In this document: positions 26,329 to 35,374 of the stretch, piece after piece
How the letters are laid out: every line of letters begins with the position of its first letter
Numbering within the stretch: the stretch's first letter is position 1
Origin: Nesterenkonia salmonea
Lineage (GTDB): Bacteria > Actinomycetota > Actinomycetes > Actinomycetales > Micrococcaceae
Direction of reading: 5' to 3'
Length of the DNA stretch: 56,842 bases
Assembly: GCF_005771525.1 (NCBI RefSeq)
Contig: NZ_VAVZ01000001.1
Coordinates: 380-57,221, forward strand
Notes under the pieces: generated by a model
Databases searched by the model: none
The model's input: the letters and a program-made list of their open reading frames with translations, nothing else
Told to the model about the DNA's origin: nothing
Program-made: the position numbers and the translations under genes

Positions 26329-27418
26329 CAGCCAACCCCACCCTCTGGAGGATCCCACTCACCAGGTCAGCGCCGCGGCGACTGCGAAGCACATTATAGG
26401 CATCATGAATCTCATCACTGCGGGCCAGCCACCTCTGCAACGGCAGGTCAGCAACTACTGGCACATCGAGCTCTGCCCGCACATCAGCTGCACTCCACCC
26501 TGGGGCAGCTGCGCCATTGACCGCGACCCAAGCTCGCCTCTGAGGGACAGCGCTGATGAGTTCCTGCGCGGCGTCAACACCGCGACGTGAGGCCCGCACG
26601 ATCACCAACATGTCATCGACCTGCTCGCCAAGGCTGGTGAGCGCCTCAGTCTGCTGGCCGCTGTCAATTACGACCACGTCGTACGCGCGCCTTCCCGCAA
26701 CTACGGCTGCTCGGAGACGGGAATCCGCGCGTGGAGCAGCGGCTGAGCCCGTCAGGAGACCAATGCCTTCCCATACCGGGACTGCTTCACGGAGCTGGGT
26801 CGCCGAGAGATCCCCTTCAACTGAGGTCAGCTCCTGCCAGTCAAGTGCGCCTCCGCTGAGTCGTCCCTCCCGACGGGCAGTGCGGGCCAGATCGGCTACT
26901 CCGCTACCCGGTCCCCCTGCGGAATCCACCATCAGAGGGCTCTGACCACGTGAAGCCAACTCCGCAGCGCAGAGATAAGCGAATGTGGTTGCTCCCACAC
27001 CCCCAGACGCACCCGCCACGGCAAGCACCCGCCCCTGAGATCGGTCGAGGACCTTGGTGGAGAGGTGCTCGGTGAGCCATTTCTCCCCTGTAGGCAGGGG
27101 TACCGGCCTCAGGCCTGGTGCCTCGGCAGCTGCCTGCCAGACTGATTCTGCGTCATGTCCCACCAGCAGGCACCGCTCAGCCAACACCGCGGTCCGTGGC
27201 ACCGTCTGAGCTGAGCAGAGGACCGCCACGGCAGCCTCGGCCGTAGCGCTTTGCACCTGGGACCACCGGCGGCAGATCTCTAGGCGCGCTCCGACCACTG
27301 CCGCGATCAGGGCTATGTCATCACGCAAGCGTTGGTCCTCGGCGATGAGGAGCAGCACCGGTTCCTCAGCCGACTCCGGGTGATATGGACGCGGGGTGGT
27401 TCGTCCGTTCCGTGTCAT
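26321..27418 (-). CDS. CpaE-like (Ssd-type) septum-site/pilus-localisation protein
   Basis: A 365-residue MinD/ParA-like protein of the TIGR03815 family (M. tuberculosis Ssd, Rv3660c). The N-terminal receiver-like half is followed by a P-loop AVAGASGGVGATTFAYL near residue 135, where the usual lysine is replaced by Ala, as is common in this branch; MVDSAGGPGSGVADL and VVVIDSGQ are the further MinD motifs. It is thought to position the Tad machine or influence septation. First gene of the leftward tad operon. Confidence 0.88.
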   Translation of the reverse strand: MTRNGRTTPRPYHPESAEEPVLLLIAEDQRLRDDIALIAAVVGARLEICRRWSQVQSATAEAAVAVLCSAQTVPRTAVLAERCLLVGHDAESVWQAAAEAPGLRPVPLPTGEKWLTEHLSTKVLDRSQGRVLAVAGASGGVGATTFAYLCAAELASRGQSPLMVDSAGGPGSGVADLARTARREGRLSGGALDWQELTSVEGDLSATQLREAVPVWEGIGLLTGSAAAPRADSRLRAAVVAGRRAYDVVVIDSGQQTEALTSLGEQVDDMLVIVRASRRGVDAAQELISAVPQRRAWVAVNGAAAPGWSAADVRAELDVPVVADLPLQRWLARSDEIHDAYNVLRSRRGADLVSGILQRVGLADA

Positions 27419-27555
27419 AGCACTCAGCGTGCTGCTGCACAGACATTCTTCCTACACGCAGCAGCCTCGCTGTGAAGCCTGCCGCGTGTCGTCTGGGGAC
27501 CACCCGGCCCTGTGGAGAACTCTCCTCGTCTGGCGCCCGCTACAGTCCTCCTCGG

Positions 27556-29148
27556 TCAGCCGGCGGCGAGGTCGCGCCGGGACATCAGCCCGACGGAGAG
27601 AACCAGCAGGGCACCTCCAGCCGCAGCCAGACTAAGGACCGCTGCGACATTGAGCTCATCCTGGGGCAACTGCCCCACCAGGTGGAGCGGTGAGATGCCT
27701 CGTGCCCACTCAGGAAGCTGCAGCGTCTCCGCCAGGAAACCGACTGTGGCGATCCAGCCCACCAAAAGCCACCCAAGAACAGACCAGCGGCTGCCTATCG
27801 AGCGCAGCAGGGCAGCCATCGCAGCCACAAACACCACCGGCACCGCGTACCCGAAACCCACTTCCATGGCCGTGCTGAACGCCGCTGACTCGGACAGCAC
27901 AGCCCAGGACACCAGCCCCAACGCCATGCAGCCCAGGAGCTGGACCGCTACCGCCGACGCTCCGACAACGGCCCACCATCCCAGCCACAGACGCTTGCGT
28001 GAGATCCGCGTGGCCAGCACAGTCCCCAGGCGCCCGCTGGATTCTTCCGATATCAGCCGACCCATACCCTGCACGGCTGTCGCTGTGGCCGCTAGGCAGA
28101 TGACCACCACTGCCAGACTGGTCACCACATCACTGCCGGAATCCACGCCCAGAGCCTCCAGCACGGTGGGGTCCGCTTCCACCAACTCAGCCATCTCCTG
28201 GGTCAAAATGCCGAACACCCCTCCCCACAGAATCGCCGTGACCGACCACGCGAGGATCGCAGTTCGGTTGAGCCGCCAGCTGAGGCCCATGGCTGTGCCG
28301 AGGCTCGCCCGCCCCCGTTCAGGTCCGGCAGGTGTAGCCAAAATTCCGGCCCCAAGGTCTCGCCGCACAGCAATTGCGCCGGCCCCAGCCACTAGCACTA
28401 CGGCGCTGACCAAGAATGCCGCCAGCGGCCATACCTGGGGTTCTCCGAACGGCCGAAACTCAGCGAACCATCCCAGAGGGCTCGCCCACACTGCGTCCCA
28501 CCCAGAACCGTCGATCAGCGCCCGGATCAGGAACGCGGCGGTCACAGCCGCAAGCCCAGCCAAATAGCCAGTGCGCGCAGATTGCGCCACCTGCCCTAGG
28601 ACGAGACCCAGACTGGCGAAGAACAACATAAGAGCGGCAGTGCCTACCGAGTACCAGCCTGCGCCGGCTAGGGGCAGGCCCACAGAAGCGGTGCCCGCGA
28701 AAGTCAAAATTCCTATGGCCGTCACCGTGAAGAGAACAATGAGTAATCCGGCGGCTAAGGGGCCCAGACGACCCACACGGGTAGCCGTCACCAGCTCAGT
28801 GCGCCCGGCCTCCTCCTCCCTGCGGGTATGCCGCAGCGCTAGATGCACCGCCAACAAAGGAAACAACAACTGACCGAGGAACCCCACCTCATAGGCAGTG
28901 ATGCCCCCAATGGTGTCTAGACCGTAGCCCCGCCCGTTGAACGCTTGGGAGGCCGGCGATTCACCGAGTGTGGCTTCGTACTGTTGCCTCTCCGCCAGGT
29001 TCGAGAAGAGAGAATCAATCGAGATGGCCACGGCTGTGATGAGTCCGGCAACCAGCAAGATCGTCCCGGCAACGCCCAACCAGCCCGATCGCAGGCCCAA
29101 GCGGAAGAGCCCCAGCGTCCCAGCCAACTGTGATGAGATACGACTCAT
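27556..29148 (-). CDS. ABC exporter permease (ABC-2 type, polyketide/antibiotic exporter family)
   Basis: A 530-residue membrane protein with about 12 predicted helices in two repeated halves, each starting with a helix such as GWLGVAGTILLVAGLITAVA or TAILAWSVTAILWGGVFG and a large exposed loop. This matches the large single-chain permeases paired with one ATPase in actinobacterial drug or lipid exporters (Rv1217c type). It overlaps the ATPase gene by 4 bases. The divergent TetR and its operators imply ligand-induced expression. Substrate unknown. Confidence 0.85.
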   Translation of the reverse strand: MSRISSQLAGTLGLFRLGLRSGWLGVAGTILLVAGLITAVAISIDSLFSNLAERQQYEATLGESPASQAFNGRGYGLDTIGGITAYEVGFLGQLLFPLLAVHLALRHTRREEEAGRTELVTATRVGRLGPLAAGLLIVLFTVTAIGILTFAGTASVGLPLAGAGWYSVGTAALMLFFASLGLVLGQVAQSARTGYLAGLAAVTAAFLIRALIDGSGWDAVWASPLGWFAEFRPFGEPQVWPLAAFLVSAVVLVAGAGAIAVRRDLGAGILATPAGPERGRASLGTAMGLSWRLNRTAILAWSVTAILWGGVFGILTQEMAELVEADPTVLEALGVDSGSDVVTSLAVVVICLAATATAVQGMGRLISEESSGRLGTVLATRISRKRLWLGWWAVVGASAVAVQLLGCMALGLVSWAVLSESAAFSTAMEVGFGYAVPVVFVAAMAALLRSIGSRWSVLGWLLVGWIATVGFLAETLQLPEWARGISPLHLVGQLPQDELNVAAVLSLAAAGGALLVLSVGLMSRRDLAAG

Positions 29149-30098
29149 GACTCTCCACCGGCTGGTTCGGCTGCCCCCACGCCCGGGCCGCTCTCCTGAT
29201 AGTGCTCTAGGAATAGCTGTTCCAAGCTCGGCGGGCGGACCACCAGGTCGGTCGGCTCAGCGGCGGTGACCGCTGCCACCGCCTGCGGCATTGCCGCATG
29301 GGTGGCGACCAAACGGATGCGCACCCCATGAGGGTGGTCCTCATACTGCAGATCGGTGACCCCATCGATACCCTCAAGTCCGGCGGGACGATGCCCGGTG
29401 GTGGCCTCCACCGTGGTCAACGTGCCAGAGCGCAACTCCTCCAGTGTTCCGGTGGACACGGTCGTCCCGGACCGGATGATGGTGACCCGGTCGCAGAGCG
29501 CTTCCACTTCAGCCAGAATATGACTGCTGAGCAGAACTGTCCGACCTTCTCGGTTGAGTTCTGCGATCACTTTCTGGAAGACCGATTCCATGAGCGGGTC
29601 CAACCCGGATGTGGGCTCATCGAGGATAAAAAGCTCGACGTCGCATGACAGCGCGGCGACCAGCGCTACTTTCTGCCGGTTCCCTTTGGAATATGCGCGG
29701 GCACGTTTTGTGGGGTCCAGTTCGAACCTCTCCACCAGCTCATCGCGGCGCTGGGAGTCCATGCTGCCTTGGAACCCGCCCAACAGGTCAATGCATTCAC
29801 CGCCCGTGAGTCCTGGCCACAGGGAGGTGTCCCCGGGAACATATGCCAGCCGTCCGTGAATCTCCACGGAATCTCGCCACGGGTGCAGCCCAAAAACATC
29901 GGCCTGCCCTTCATTCAGGCGCAATTGGCCCAGCAGCGCCCGGATGGTGGTCGATTTCCCCGACCCGTTGGGCCCCAAGAAGCCGTGCACCTCTCCTTCA
30001 GCGACATGCAAGTCAAGGCCGTCAAGAGCACGGAATGCGCCGAAGGTCTTGACGAGACCCTGCGCCTGCACCAGATTTTCTGACAGTGACTTTCTCAT
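29145..30098 (-). CDS. ABC exporter ATP-binding protein
   Basis: A 317-residue ATPase. Walker A GFLGPNGSGKSTTIRAL, signature YSKGNRQKVALVAAL (SKGNRQ variant of LSGGQ, usual in this subfamily), Walker B ELFILDEPTSGLDPLM and H-loop LLSSHILAEVEAL; the C-terminal 90 residues are the usual extension. I start at ATG 30098 (MRKSLSENLVQAQ), not the earlier frame opening. TAGAGT (30111-30106) seven bases upstream could be the -10 of a leaderless transcript; the operator repeats overlap it. Confidence 0.92.
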   Translation of the reverse strand: MRKSLSENLVQAQGLVKTFGAFRALDGLDLHVAEGEVHGFLGPNGSGKSTTIRALLGQLRLNEGQADVFGLHPWRDSVEIHGRLAYVPGDTSLWPGLTGGECIDLLGGFQGSMDSQRRDELVERFELDPTKRARAYSKGNRQKVALVAALSCDVELFILDEPTSGLDPLMESVFQKVIAELNREGRTVLLSSHILAEVEALCDRVTIIRSGTTVSTGTLEELRSGTLTTVEATTGHRPAGLEGIDGVTDLQYEDHPHGVRIRLVATHAAMPQAVAAVTAAEPTDLVVRPPSLEQLFLEHYQESGPGVGAAEPAGGES

Positions 30099-30136
30099 GA
30101 CAGTCACTCTACACGATAAGCTGACAGTGACTGTCA
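30081..30136. promoter_or_regulatory. TetR operator cluster between ABC exporter and tetR
   Basis: Three copies of one motif in 56 bases: TGACAGTGACT (30081-30091), TGACAGTCACT (30098-30108) and the perfect 15-bp palindrome TGACAGTGACTGTCA (30122-30136). They cover the start of the ATPase gene, its likely -10, and end four bases before the tetR ribosome site, so one repressor could close both divergent promoters. Confidence 0.75.
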
Positions 30137-30151
30137 ATTAAGGAGATGCGA

Positions 30152-30808
30152 ATGACGACGACGACGCCACCTACCTCCTCAGTCGACGCTCGCCAAGTAC
30201 CCCCACCACCTCCTCAGCCGTTGCGGGAGCGGAAACGAGCAGCGACTATGCGTCGCATCCAGAACACCGCGATGTCCCTGTTCGCCGAGCATGGTTTTGA
30301 CGCAGTCACCATTGAGCAGGTCAGCGAAGCTGCTGAAGCCTCACCCAGCACCGTGTACCGGTACTTCGGCACAAAAGAGGGCCTGGTCCTCCACGACGAG
30401 TTCGACAACCAAGTCTTTGCCGGCCTCGCGCACTTCATTAAGGAGGGCCTCTCCCCCTGGGATGCTGTGTATGCTGCACTTAATCTCATCCGAGAGGATC
30501 ACTTTGTCGAGGAGGCAGAGGCCACGTTGGCCAGGACCGAGCTTTTCTTCGCCAACCGCTCGATTCAGTCAGCGGCGTTCCTGCTGGTCGACGACACCGT
30601 CGAGGAACTCGGCCGAATGATTGCGGAGACAGGTTCGTGGTCGCAGGCTCAGGGCCGGGTGATCGCCAGTTCCATCATTTGGCCCCTCATCAGCATTCTA
30701 AAAAACTGGTACCACGACTCCGACCGGCCCTTCAGCGAGCACGTCGCGGAGGCGATGTCCACTCTTGCAGCCATGCGGCCGAGCAGTCCACAGGGACAGG
30801 AGACCTAG
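30152..30808 (+). CDS. TetR-family transcriptional regulator of the ABC exporter
   Basis: A 218-residue TetR protein. After a Pro-rich N-terminal tail comes the helix-turn-helix (AMSLFAEHGFDAVTIEQVSE, then ASPSTVYRYFGTKEGLV), followed by a helical ligand-binding domain. ATG 30152 has AAGGAG six bases upstream; the ATG at 30146 is too close. Divergent from the exporter genes with the operator cluster between, so it most likely represses both the exporter and itself. Its stop overlaps that of the convergent Nudix gene by three to four bases. Confidence 0.9.
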   Translation: MTTTTPPTSSVDARQVPPPPPQPLRERKRAATMRRIQNTAMSLFAEHGFDAVTIEQVSEAAEASPSTVYRYFGTKEGLVLHDEFDNQVFAGLAHFIKEGLSPWDAVYAALNLIREDHFVEEAEATLARTELFFANRSIQSAAFLLVDDTVEELGRMIAETGSWSQAQGRVIASSIIWPLISILKNWYHDSDRPFSEHVAEAMSTLAAMRPSSPQGQET

Positions 30809-31674
30809 CGGCGGCGTCGGAACTGCCGGGGATCAATCTCCCGTTCGCGGTCCCACTCCCCGGCCCACCCCAGACGCATCAGCATCCGGTCCAGCAGCGT
30901 TCCCGTGAAACCCCATACGAACGCTCCAGTCTCCTGGAAGGCGGAGGCCACCTCAGTCGCCTCAGCATGAGGCTGAGCGTTGATTGACGAATATCCGCCG
31001 TCCCCGGTGAGCCCGTAGAGGAACGCCGGTGAAGGCAGTCGTGGACCACGGTGCACCACCACAGCGGTATACCGGTGAGCAGGCTCCACCAGATCCGCCA
31101 CGCGAGTCCGCAGCACCCTGGAGACCTCTCCCGTCTGGGGGGCCAGCGGACCAGGGTCCTCAGCCACCGCGATCACGGGTGTGACGTTGAAGCCACTGGC
31201 CAAGATAGGCGCCACCGGCAGTGTGCCGAGCACAGTCGCTCGGTCAGGGTCCAGCCCCGTCTCCTCATGGGCCTCCCGCAGCGCAGTGCCCGGCAGGTCG
31301 GCATCCGACTCTTCGGCCCCGCCGCCGGGGAACGCGATCTGCCCGGGGTGCTTGGCCAGTTCCGGGCTGCGCTCGGTCAACAGCACGTGAGGCCCATCCT
31401 CCGACACCCAAAACAGGGCCAGCACCGCAGCTTCCCGGGACGTCTCTGTGATCTGCATATGCCGGTGGACTTCAGTTGAGGGAACACCCCACCACCACAC
31501 ACCCGACGACGCCTCCTGGGGGTTCTGCGCCGCGTAATCACTCCCGAGCCCCACCAGGCCCGTAAGTGAAGCTGTGAGTTCCTGGTGAGTCTGCGGCAAT
31601 CTGCCAGCGCCCTGGGCACCCAGGCCGGGGCCGGCGTCGTCGTGCTGAGGTGTATTCGGCGGTGTATCAGGCAC
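30805..31674 (-). CDS. CoA pyrophosphatase (Nudix hydrolase)
   Basis: A 289-residue Nudix hydrolase of the CoAse type, which splits CoA or acyl-CoA into phosphopantetheine and 3',5'-ADP. The Nudix box is read in AFPGGGAEESDAD followed by TALREAHEETGLD near residues 140-165. The open frame extends further upstream, but GTG 31674 overlaps the nth stop in the usual coupled way, so I use it. The nth-CoAse pair is conserved in actinobacteria (Rv3674c-Rv3672c). Confidence 0.85.
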   Translation of the reverse strand: MPDTPPNTPQHDDAGPGLGAQGAGRLPQTHQELTASLTGLVGLGSDYAAQNPQEASSGVWWWGVPSTEVHRHMQITETSREAAVLALFWVSEDGPHVLLTERSPELAKHPGQIAFPGGGAEESDADLPGTALREAHEETGLDPDRATVLGTLPVAPILASGFNVTPVIAVAEDPGPLAPQTGEVSRVLRTRVADLVEPAHRYTAVVVHRGPRLPSPAFLYGLTGDGGYSSINAQPHAEATEVASAFQETGAFVWGFTGTLLDRMLMRLGWAGEWDREREIDPRQFRRRR

Positions 31675-32446
31675 TGAGTGGGTACCCTTCAGCCTGGAGC
31701 TGGCGGCGTGTGAAGCCTGCCAAGAATTTCTGGTGCAGGTCTTCGCGCCCTGGGGCCAGCTCGTATTTGAGCAACTGCTGGGCGGCTTCGGCATCGGTCT
31801 CTCCGGCCCCGTAGCTGGGGCACAGATGCGCCACCGGGCAGGCGCCGCAGGCCGGTCGCCGTGAATGGCAGACCCGGCGGCCGTGATAGACCAGCCGCTG
31901 ACTCAGGTCCGTCCAGTCCTTGGGCTCGAACAGCTCTGCCACGGCGTATTCAACTTTGACCGGGTCAGTCTCCTCGGTCATGCCAAACCGCCTAGCGAGC
32001 CGCCCGAAGTGGGTGTCCACAGTCAGCCCTGGCCGACCGAATGCGCTGCCCAGCACTACGAAGGCGGTTTTGCGGCCTACCCCGGGGAGCTTGACCAACT
32101 CGTTGAGCTCGGCCGGGACTTCTCCCCCATGGTTTTCCACCAGTGCGGTGGACAGCCCCAGCAGTGACCGGGTCTTGGCCTGATAGAAGCCTGTGGGCCG
32201 AATCAGTTCGGCGAGTTCAGACTCATCAGCTGCGGCCATGGCGGCAGCGTCGGGGTAGCGGGAGAAGAGCTCTGGGGTGATGGAGTTGACCCGCACATCG
32301 GTGGTCTGCGCGGACAGGACGGTCGCCACCAGCAGCTCGAACGGGTTCCCGAAGTCGAGCTCTGCCACCGCATACGGGTAGGTCTCGCCCAGAATCCGGT
32401 TGATCTTGCGTACCCGGCGCTTTTTCCCGATCAGAGTCTTATCCAT
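31667..32446 (-). CDS. nth: Endonuclease III
   Basis: Base-excision repair DNA glycosylase/AP lyase for oxidised pyrimidines. Visible features: LLVATVLSAQTTDVRVN, the helix-hairpin-helix LVKLPGVGRKTAFVVL with catalytic Lys, the catalytic Asp in LTVDTHFGRLARR, and the [4Fe-4S] cluster C-x6-C-x2-C-x5-C (CHSRRPACGACPVAHLC). About 259 residues with an extra tail of some 40 residues after the cluster. Start uncertain between ATG 32446 (AGGA upstream) and 32455. Overlaps the CoA pyrophosphatase gene. Confidence 0.93.
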   Translation of the reverse strand: MDKTLIGKKRRVRKINRILGETYPYAVAELDFGNPFELLVATVLSAQTTDVRVNSITPELFSRYPDAAAMAAADESELAELIRPTGFYQAKTRSLLGLSTALVENHGGEVPAELNELVKLPGVGRKTAFVVLGSAFGRPGLTVDTHFGRLARRFGMTEETDPVKVEYAVAELFEPKDWTDLSQRLVYHGRRVCHSRRPACGACPVAHLCPSYGAGETDAEAAQQLLKYELAPGREDLHQKFLAGFTRRQLQAEGYPLSA

Positions 32447-32535
32447 TGAATCCATCCTAAGCGGCAGCTGAGGCGGTGACGCACGCGCCCGCCCATCACT
32501 GGTTGCCATTCATCGGCGCAAATCAACCGTTCATC

Positions 32536-32551
32536 TGTGATGCCGGCCACT
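32536..32551 (+). promoter_or_regulatory. Possible Crp/GlxR binding site upstream of acs
   Basis: TGTGATGCCGGCCACT matches the TGTGA-N6-TCACA consensus in one full half-site and three of five bases of the other. It lies 85 bases before the acs start. Acs genes are known Crp/GlxR targets in related actinobacteria, and a crp gene is in the window, but the second half-site is weak. Confidence 0.3.
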
Positions 32552-32635
32552 CTTTGAACATGTCCTCGCCTCATTGCTGGGTCCCGCGCTATTGTGAGCC
32601 TAGACACAGCCGTGAAGCTCAAGGAGGTACGTTTC

Positions 32636-34627
32636 ATGACCACCACACCTGATGCGGAAAGCGTTCAGACTTTCCCACCAAGCGATGTGTTCGCGCACGA
32701 CGCCGTAGCCACGGCCGAAAAATACGACGCCGCTAAGTCCGACCGACTCGGCTACTGGGCGGATCAGGCCCGGAGCACCCTGAGCTGGGACACTGACTTC
32801 ACCGAGACCCTTGACTGGTCAGAGGCACCATTTGCCAAGTGGTTCGTGGGTGGAGAGCTCAACGCTTCCTACAACTGTGTGGACCGGCATGTTGAAGCCG
32901 GCAACGGCAGCCGCGTGGCGCTTTACTTTGAAGGTGAGCCCGGCGACACCCGTGAGATCACCTACGCAGAGCTGAAGGACGAGGTATCGCGCACCGCCAA
33001 CGCCTTCGAATCCCTCGGAGTAGCCAAGGGCGACCGGGTCGCGATCTACATGCCGATGATCCCCGAAACCGTGGTCACCATGCTCGCCTGCGCCCGGATC
33101 GGAGCCATCCACTCGGTGGTCTTCGGCGGCTTCAGCGCAGATGCCCTGCGCTCCCGGGCGGACGACGCCGAGGCCAAACTGGTCGTGACCGCTGATGGCT
33201 CCTACCGGCGCGGCAAGCCTTCACCGCTGAAGCCCAACGTCGATCAGGCCCTGGCCAAGCCGGGGCACACAGTGCAGAACGTCGTCGTCGTTCAGCGCAA
33301 CGGCGAAAACGTGGACATCGAGTCCGGGCGCGACATTTGGTGGCATGACCTAGTGCCCCAGCAGTCCGCCGAGCACAGCTACGTTCCGCATGACGCTGAG
33401 CACCCGCTGTTCATCCTCTACACATCAGGCACCACAGGTAAGCCCAAGGGCATCCTGCACACCACCGGCGGCTACCTGACGCAGACCGCTGTCACCCACC
33501 GGGACAGCTTCGACCTCAAGCCCGAGCAGGACGTCTACTGGTGCTCCGCCGACGTCGGCTGGGTCACCGGGCACAGCTACATCGTCTACGGACCGATGGC
33601 CAATGGTTCCACCCAGGTGATCTACGAGGGCACACCCGACACTCCGCATAAGGGCCGGCTGTGGGAGATTGTGCAGAAGTACGGGGTCACCCAGTTCTAC
33701 ACAGCGCCCACCATGATCCGCACCTGCATGAAGTGGGGCCGCGAGATTCCCGACGAGTTCGACCTCAGCTCGCTGCGCGTGCTCGGCACCGTGGGTGAGG
33801 CCATCAACCCTGAGGCGTGGATGTGGTTCCGCGAGGTCATCGGCGCCAACAACGGGCCGGGCAAGCCTCCCAAGGAGCACCCAGCACCCATCGTGGACAC
33901 CTGGTGGCAGACCGAGACCGGCGCGCATATGATCGCACCGCTGCCCGGGGTCACACACACCAAACCAGGCTCTGCACAGACCCCCGTCCCAGGTGTGGAA
34001 GTCGGCGTGGTCAATGAAGAGGGCAAGCCCCTGGGCAACGGCGAGGCCGGCCTGCTGGTCATCAACGAACCATGGCCGGCAATGCTGCGCGGCATCTATA
34101 AGAACCCCGACCGCTATAAGGAGACCTACTGGTCCCGATTCGGCGATCTGTACTTCGCCGGGGACGGCGCCCGGTATGACGATGACGGCGACATCTGGCT
34201 TATGGGCCGTGTCGACGACGTCATGAACGTCTCCGGGCACCGCCTGTCCACCACGGAGATCGAATCCGCCCTGGTGGCGCACGAGGCCGTAGCTGAGGCT
34301 GCTGTGGTCGGTGCGAAGGACGCCACCACTGGTGAGGCTGTCGTCGCGTTCGTGATGCTGACCGGTTCAGCCTCGGACGCAACCGCCGACGTTGCGTCTT
34401 TGGAGCAGCAGCTGCGTCAGCACGTGGGTCACGAGATAGGCCCCATCGCGAAGCCGCGGAACGTGCTGGTAGTGCCAGAGCTGCCGAAGACGCGTTCGGG
34501 CAAGATCATGCGGCGCCTGCTGAAGAACGTCGCCAATGGTGATGAAGTCGGTGACGCATCGACCCTGGCCGATCCCTCCGTGATGGAGAAGATCGCCGAC
34601 GATATGCGCGCCAAACACGCCAGCTAA
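32636..34627 (+). CDS. acs: Acetyl-CoA synthetase
   Basis: AMP-forming acetate:CoA ligase, giving acetyl-CoA from acetate through acetyl-AMP. A 663-residue ANL enzyme with the P-loop [20 protein letters not shown] near residue 265, the acetate-pocket region [13 protein letters not shown], hinge [19 protein letters not shown], and the acetylation-site lysine in [13 protein letters not shown] near residue 625. ATG 32636 follows a near-perfect AAGGAGGT; the earlier frame start at 32594 is discarded. A strong hairpin lies after the stop. Confidence 0.97.
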   Translation: MTTTPDAESVQTFPPSDVFAHDAVATAEKYDAAKSDRLGYWADQARSTLSWDTDFTETLDWSEAPFAKWFVGGELNASYNCVDRHVEAGNGSRVALYFEGEPGDTREITYAELKDEVSRTANAFESLGVAKGDRVAIYMPMIPETVVTMLACARIGAIHSVVFGGFSADALRSRADDAEAKLVVTADGSYRRGKPSPLKPNVDQALAKPGHTVQNVVVVQRNGENVDIESGRDIWWHDLVPQQSAEHSYVPHDAEHPLFILYTSGTTGKPKGILHTTGGYLTQTAVTHRDSFDLKPEQDVYWCSADVGWVTGHSYIVYGPMANGSTQVIYEGTPDTPHKGRLWEIVQKYGVTQFYTAPTMIRTCMKWGREIPDEFDLSSLRVLGTVGEAINPEAWMWFREVIGANNGPGKPPKEHPAPIVDTWWQTETGAHMIAPLPGVTHTKPGSAQTPVPGVEVGVVNEEGKPLGNGEAGLLVINEPWPAMLRGIYKNPDRYKETYWSRFGDLYFAGDGARYDDDGDIWLMGRVDDVMNVSGHRLSTTEIESALVAHEAVAEAAVVGAKDATTGEAVVAFVMLTGSASDATADVASLEQQLRQHVGHEIGPIAKPRNVLVVPELPKTRSGKIMRRLLKNVANGDEVGDASTLADPSVMEKIADDMRAKHAS

Positions 34628-34647
34628 CGACCCGACCCGCTCAAAAA

Positions 34648-34691
34648 CTGTGGGGCGCACGGAGGAATGAACCCCACTTTGCGCCCCACAG
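34648..34691 (+). terminator. Long hairpin after acs
   Basis: A perfect 12-bp stem CTGTGGGGCGCA (34648-34659) / TGCGCCCCACAG (34680-34691) with a 20-base loop that itself contains CCCCAC and can form an alternative pairing. It follows the acs stop by about 20 bases and precedes aroQ. No T-run; probably a factor-independent-like terminator or a processed RNA end. Confidence 0.6.
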
Positions 34692-34765
34692 TCGTCGAGT
34701 AGTCTGAGCACAAGCGCGCCGGGTTCCCGGTGATACCGCATATGAGTTGGGAAGCGAGCGAATTG

Positions 34766-35206
34766 ATGAGTGGTCGACTGCTGATTGTGCACGGGCCGAA
34801 CCTGAACCTGCTGGGCACCCGAGAGCCGGATGTTTACGGCACCGCCACATTGGAAGATGCCAATGATGTGTGCCGTGCAGCTGCTGAAGCCGGAGGGTTC
34901 GCCGTAGACATCGTGCAGTCCAACCACGAGGGCGCTCTGGTTGACGCCATCCAGGCCGCCCAAGGAACTGCTGTCGGCATTGTCATCAACCCGGCCGCAT
35001 ATACCCACACCTCGGTGGCGATCGCCGATGCGCTGGCCGCTGTGGGCCTACCCGTCGTGGAGGTGCACCTGTCCAATGTGCATGCCCGCGAACCGTTCCG
35101 CAGCCACTCCTACGTCTCTCCCCACGCTTCAGCGGTGATTGCCGGCGCGGGCATTCAGGGCTACCGCTTCGCAGTGGAGCACCTGGCCGCATTGCTCAGC
35201 GACTAA
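34766..35206 (+). CDS. aroQ: Type II 3-dehydroquinate dehydratase
   Basis: Third step of the shikimate pathway, dehydration of 3-dehydroquinate. A 146-residue type II enzyme: [19 protein letters not shown] with catalytic Tyr, [26 protein letters not shown] with the active-site Asn, and [15 protein letters not shown] with the conserved His. ATG 34766 gives the standard start [14 protein letters not shown]. It stands alone here, away from aroB/aroC, and is not part of the usual nth-marP cluster, so it was probably placed between acs and marP secondarily. Confidence 0.95.
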   Translation: MSGRLLIVHGPNLNLLGTREPDVYGTATLEDANDVCRAAAEAGGFAVDIVQSNHEGALVDAIQAAQGTAVGIVINPAAYTHTSVAIADALAAVGLPVVEVHLSNVHAREPFRSHSYVSPHASAVIAGAGIQGYRFAVEHLAALLSD

Positions 35207-35374
35207 CTTTCCTGCCCTTCCGCTGGCCACGGTGTGGCCCACATCAGAGTTCCTAGGCGGATTACCCAGAGATATCAAAATGACCTGCCGCGATAGCGCT
35301 GTGTAAAAGCAGAAAGGCAGGGTCAAAGCGCTGAGTTGACTACGCAGAGGCTCCTGAAGGTCTGGGGGAGCTGC

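Noticed and set aside
26321-27418. Loss of the P-loop lysine in the CpaE-like protein as an anomaly
   Set aside because: GGVGATT without lysine is common in CpaE/Ssd proteins, so it is not unusual.
33425-34282. A 285-codon minus-strand frame opposite acs
   Set aside because: Shadow of the highly conserved acs coding sequence.
34648-34691. Third copy of the palindromic repeat family
   Set aside because: Similar hairpin size, but the core CAGCATCCTGT and the flanking TCAGG/CCTGA are absent; better read as a terminator.
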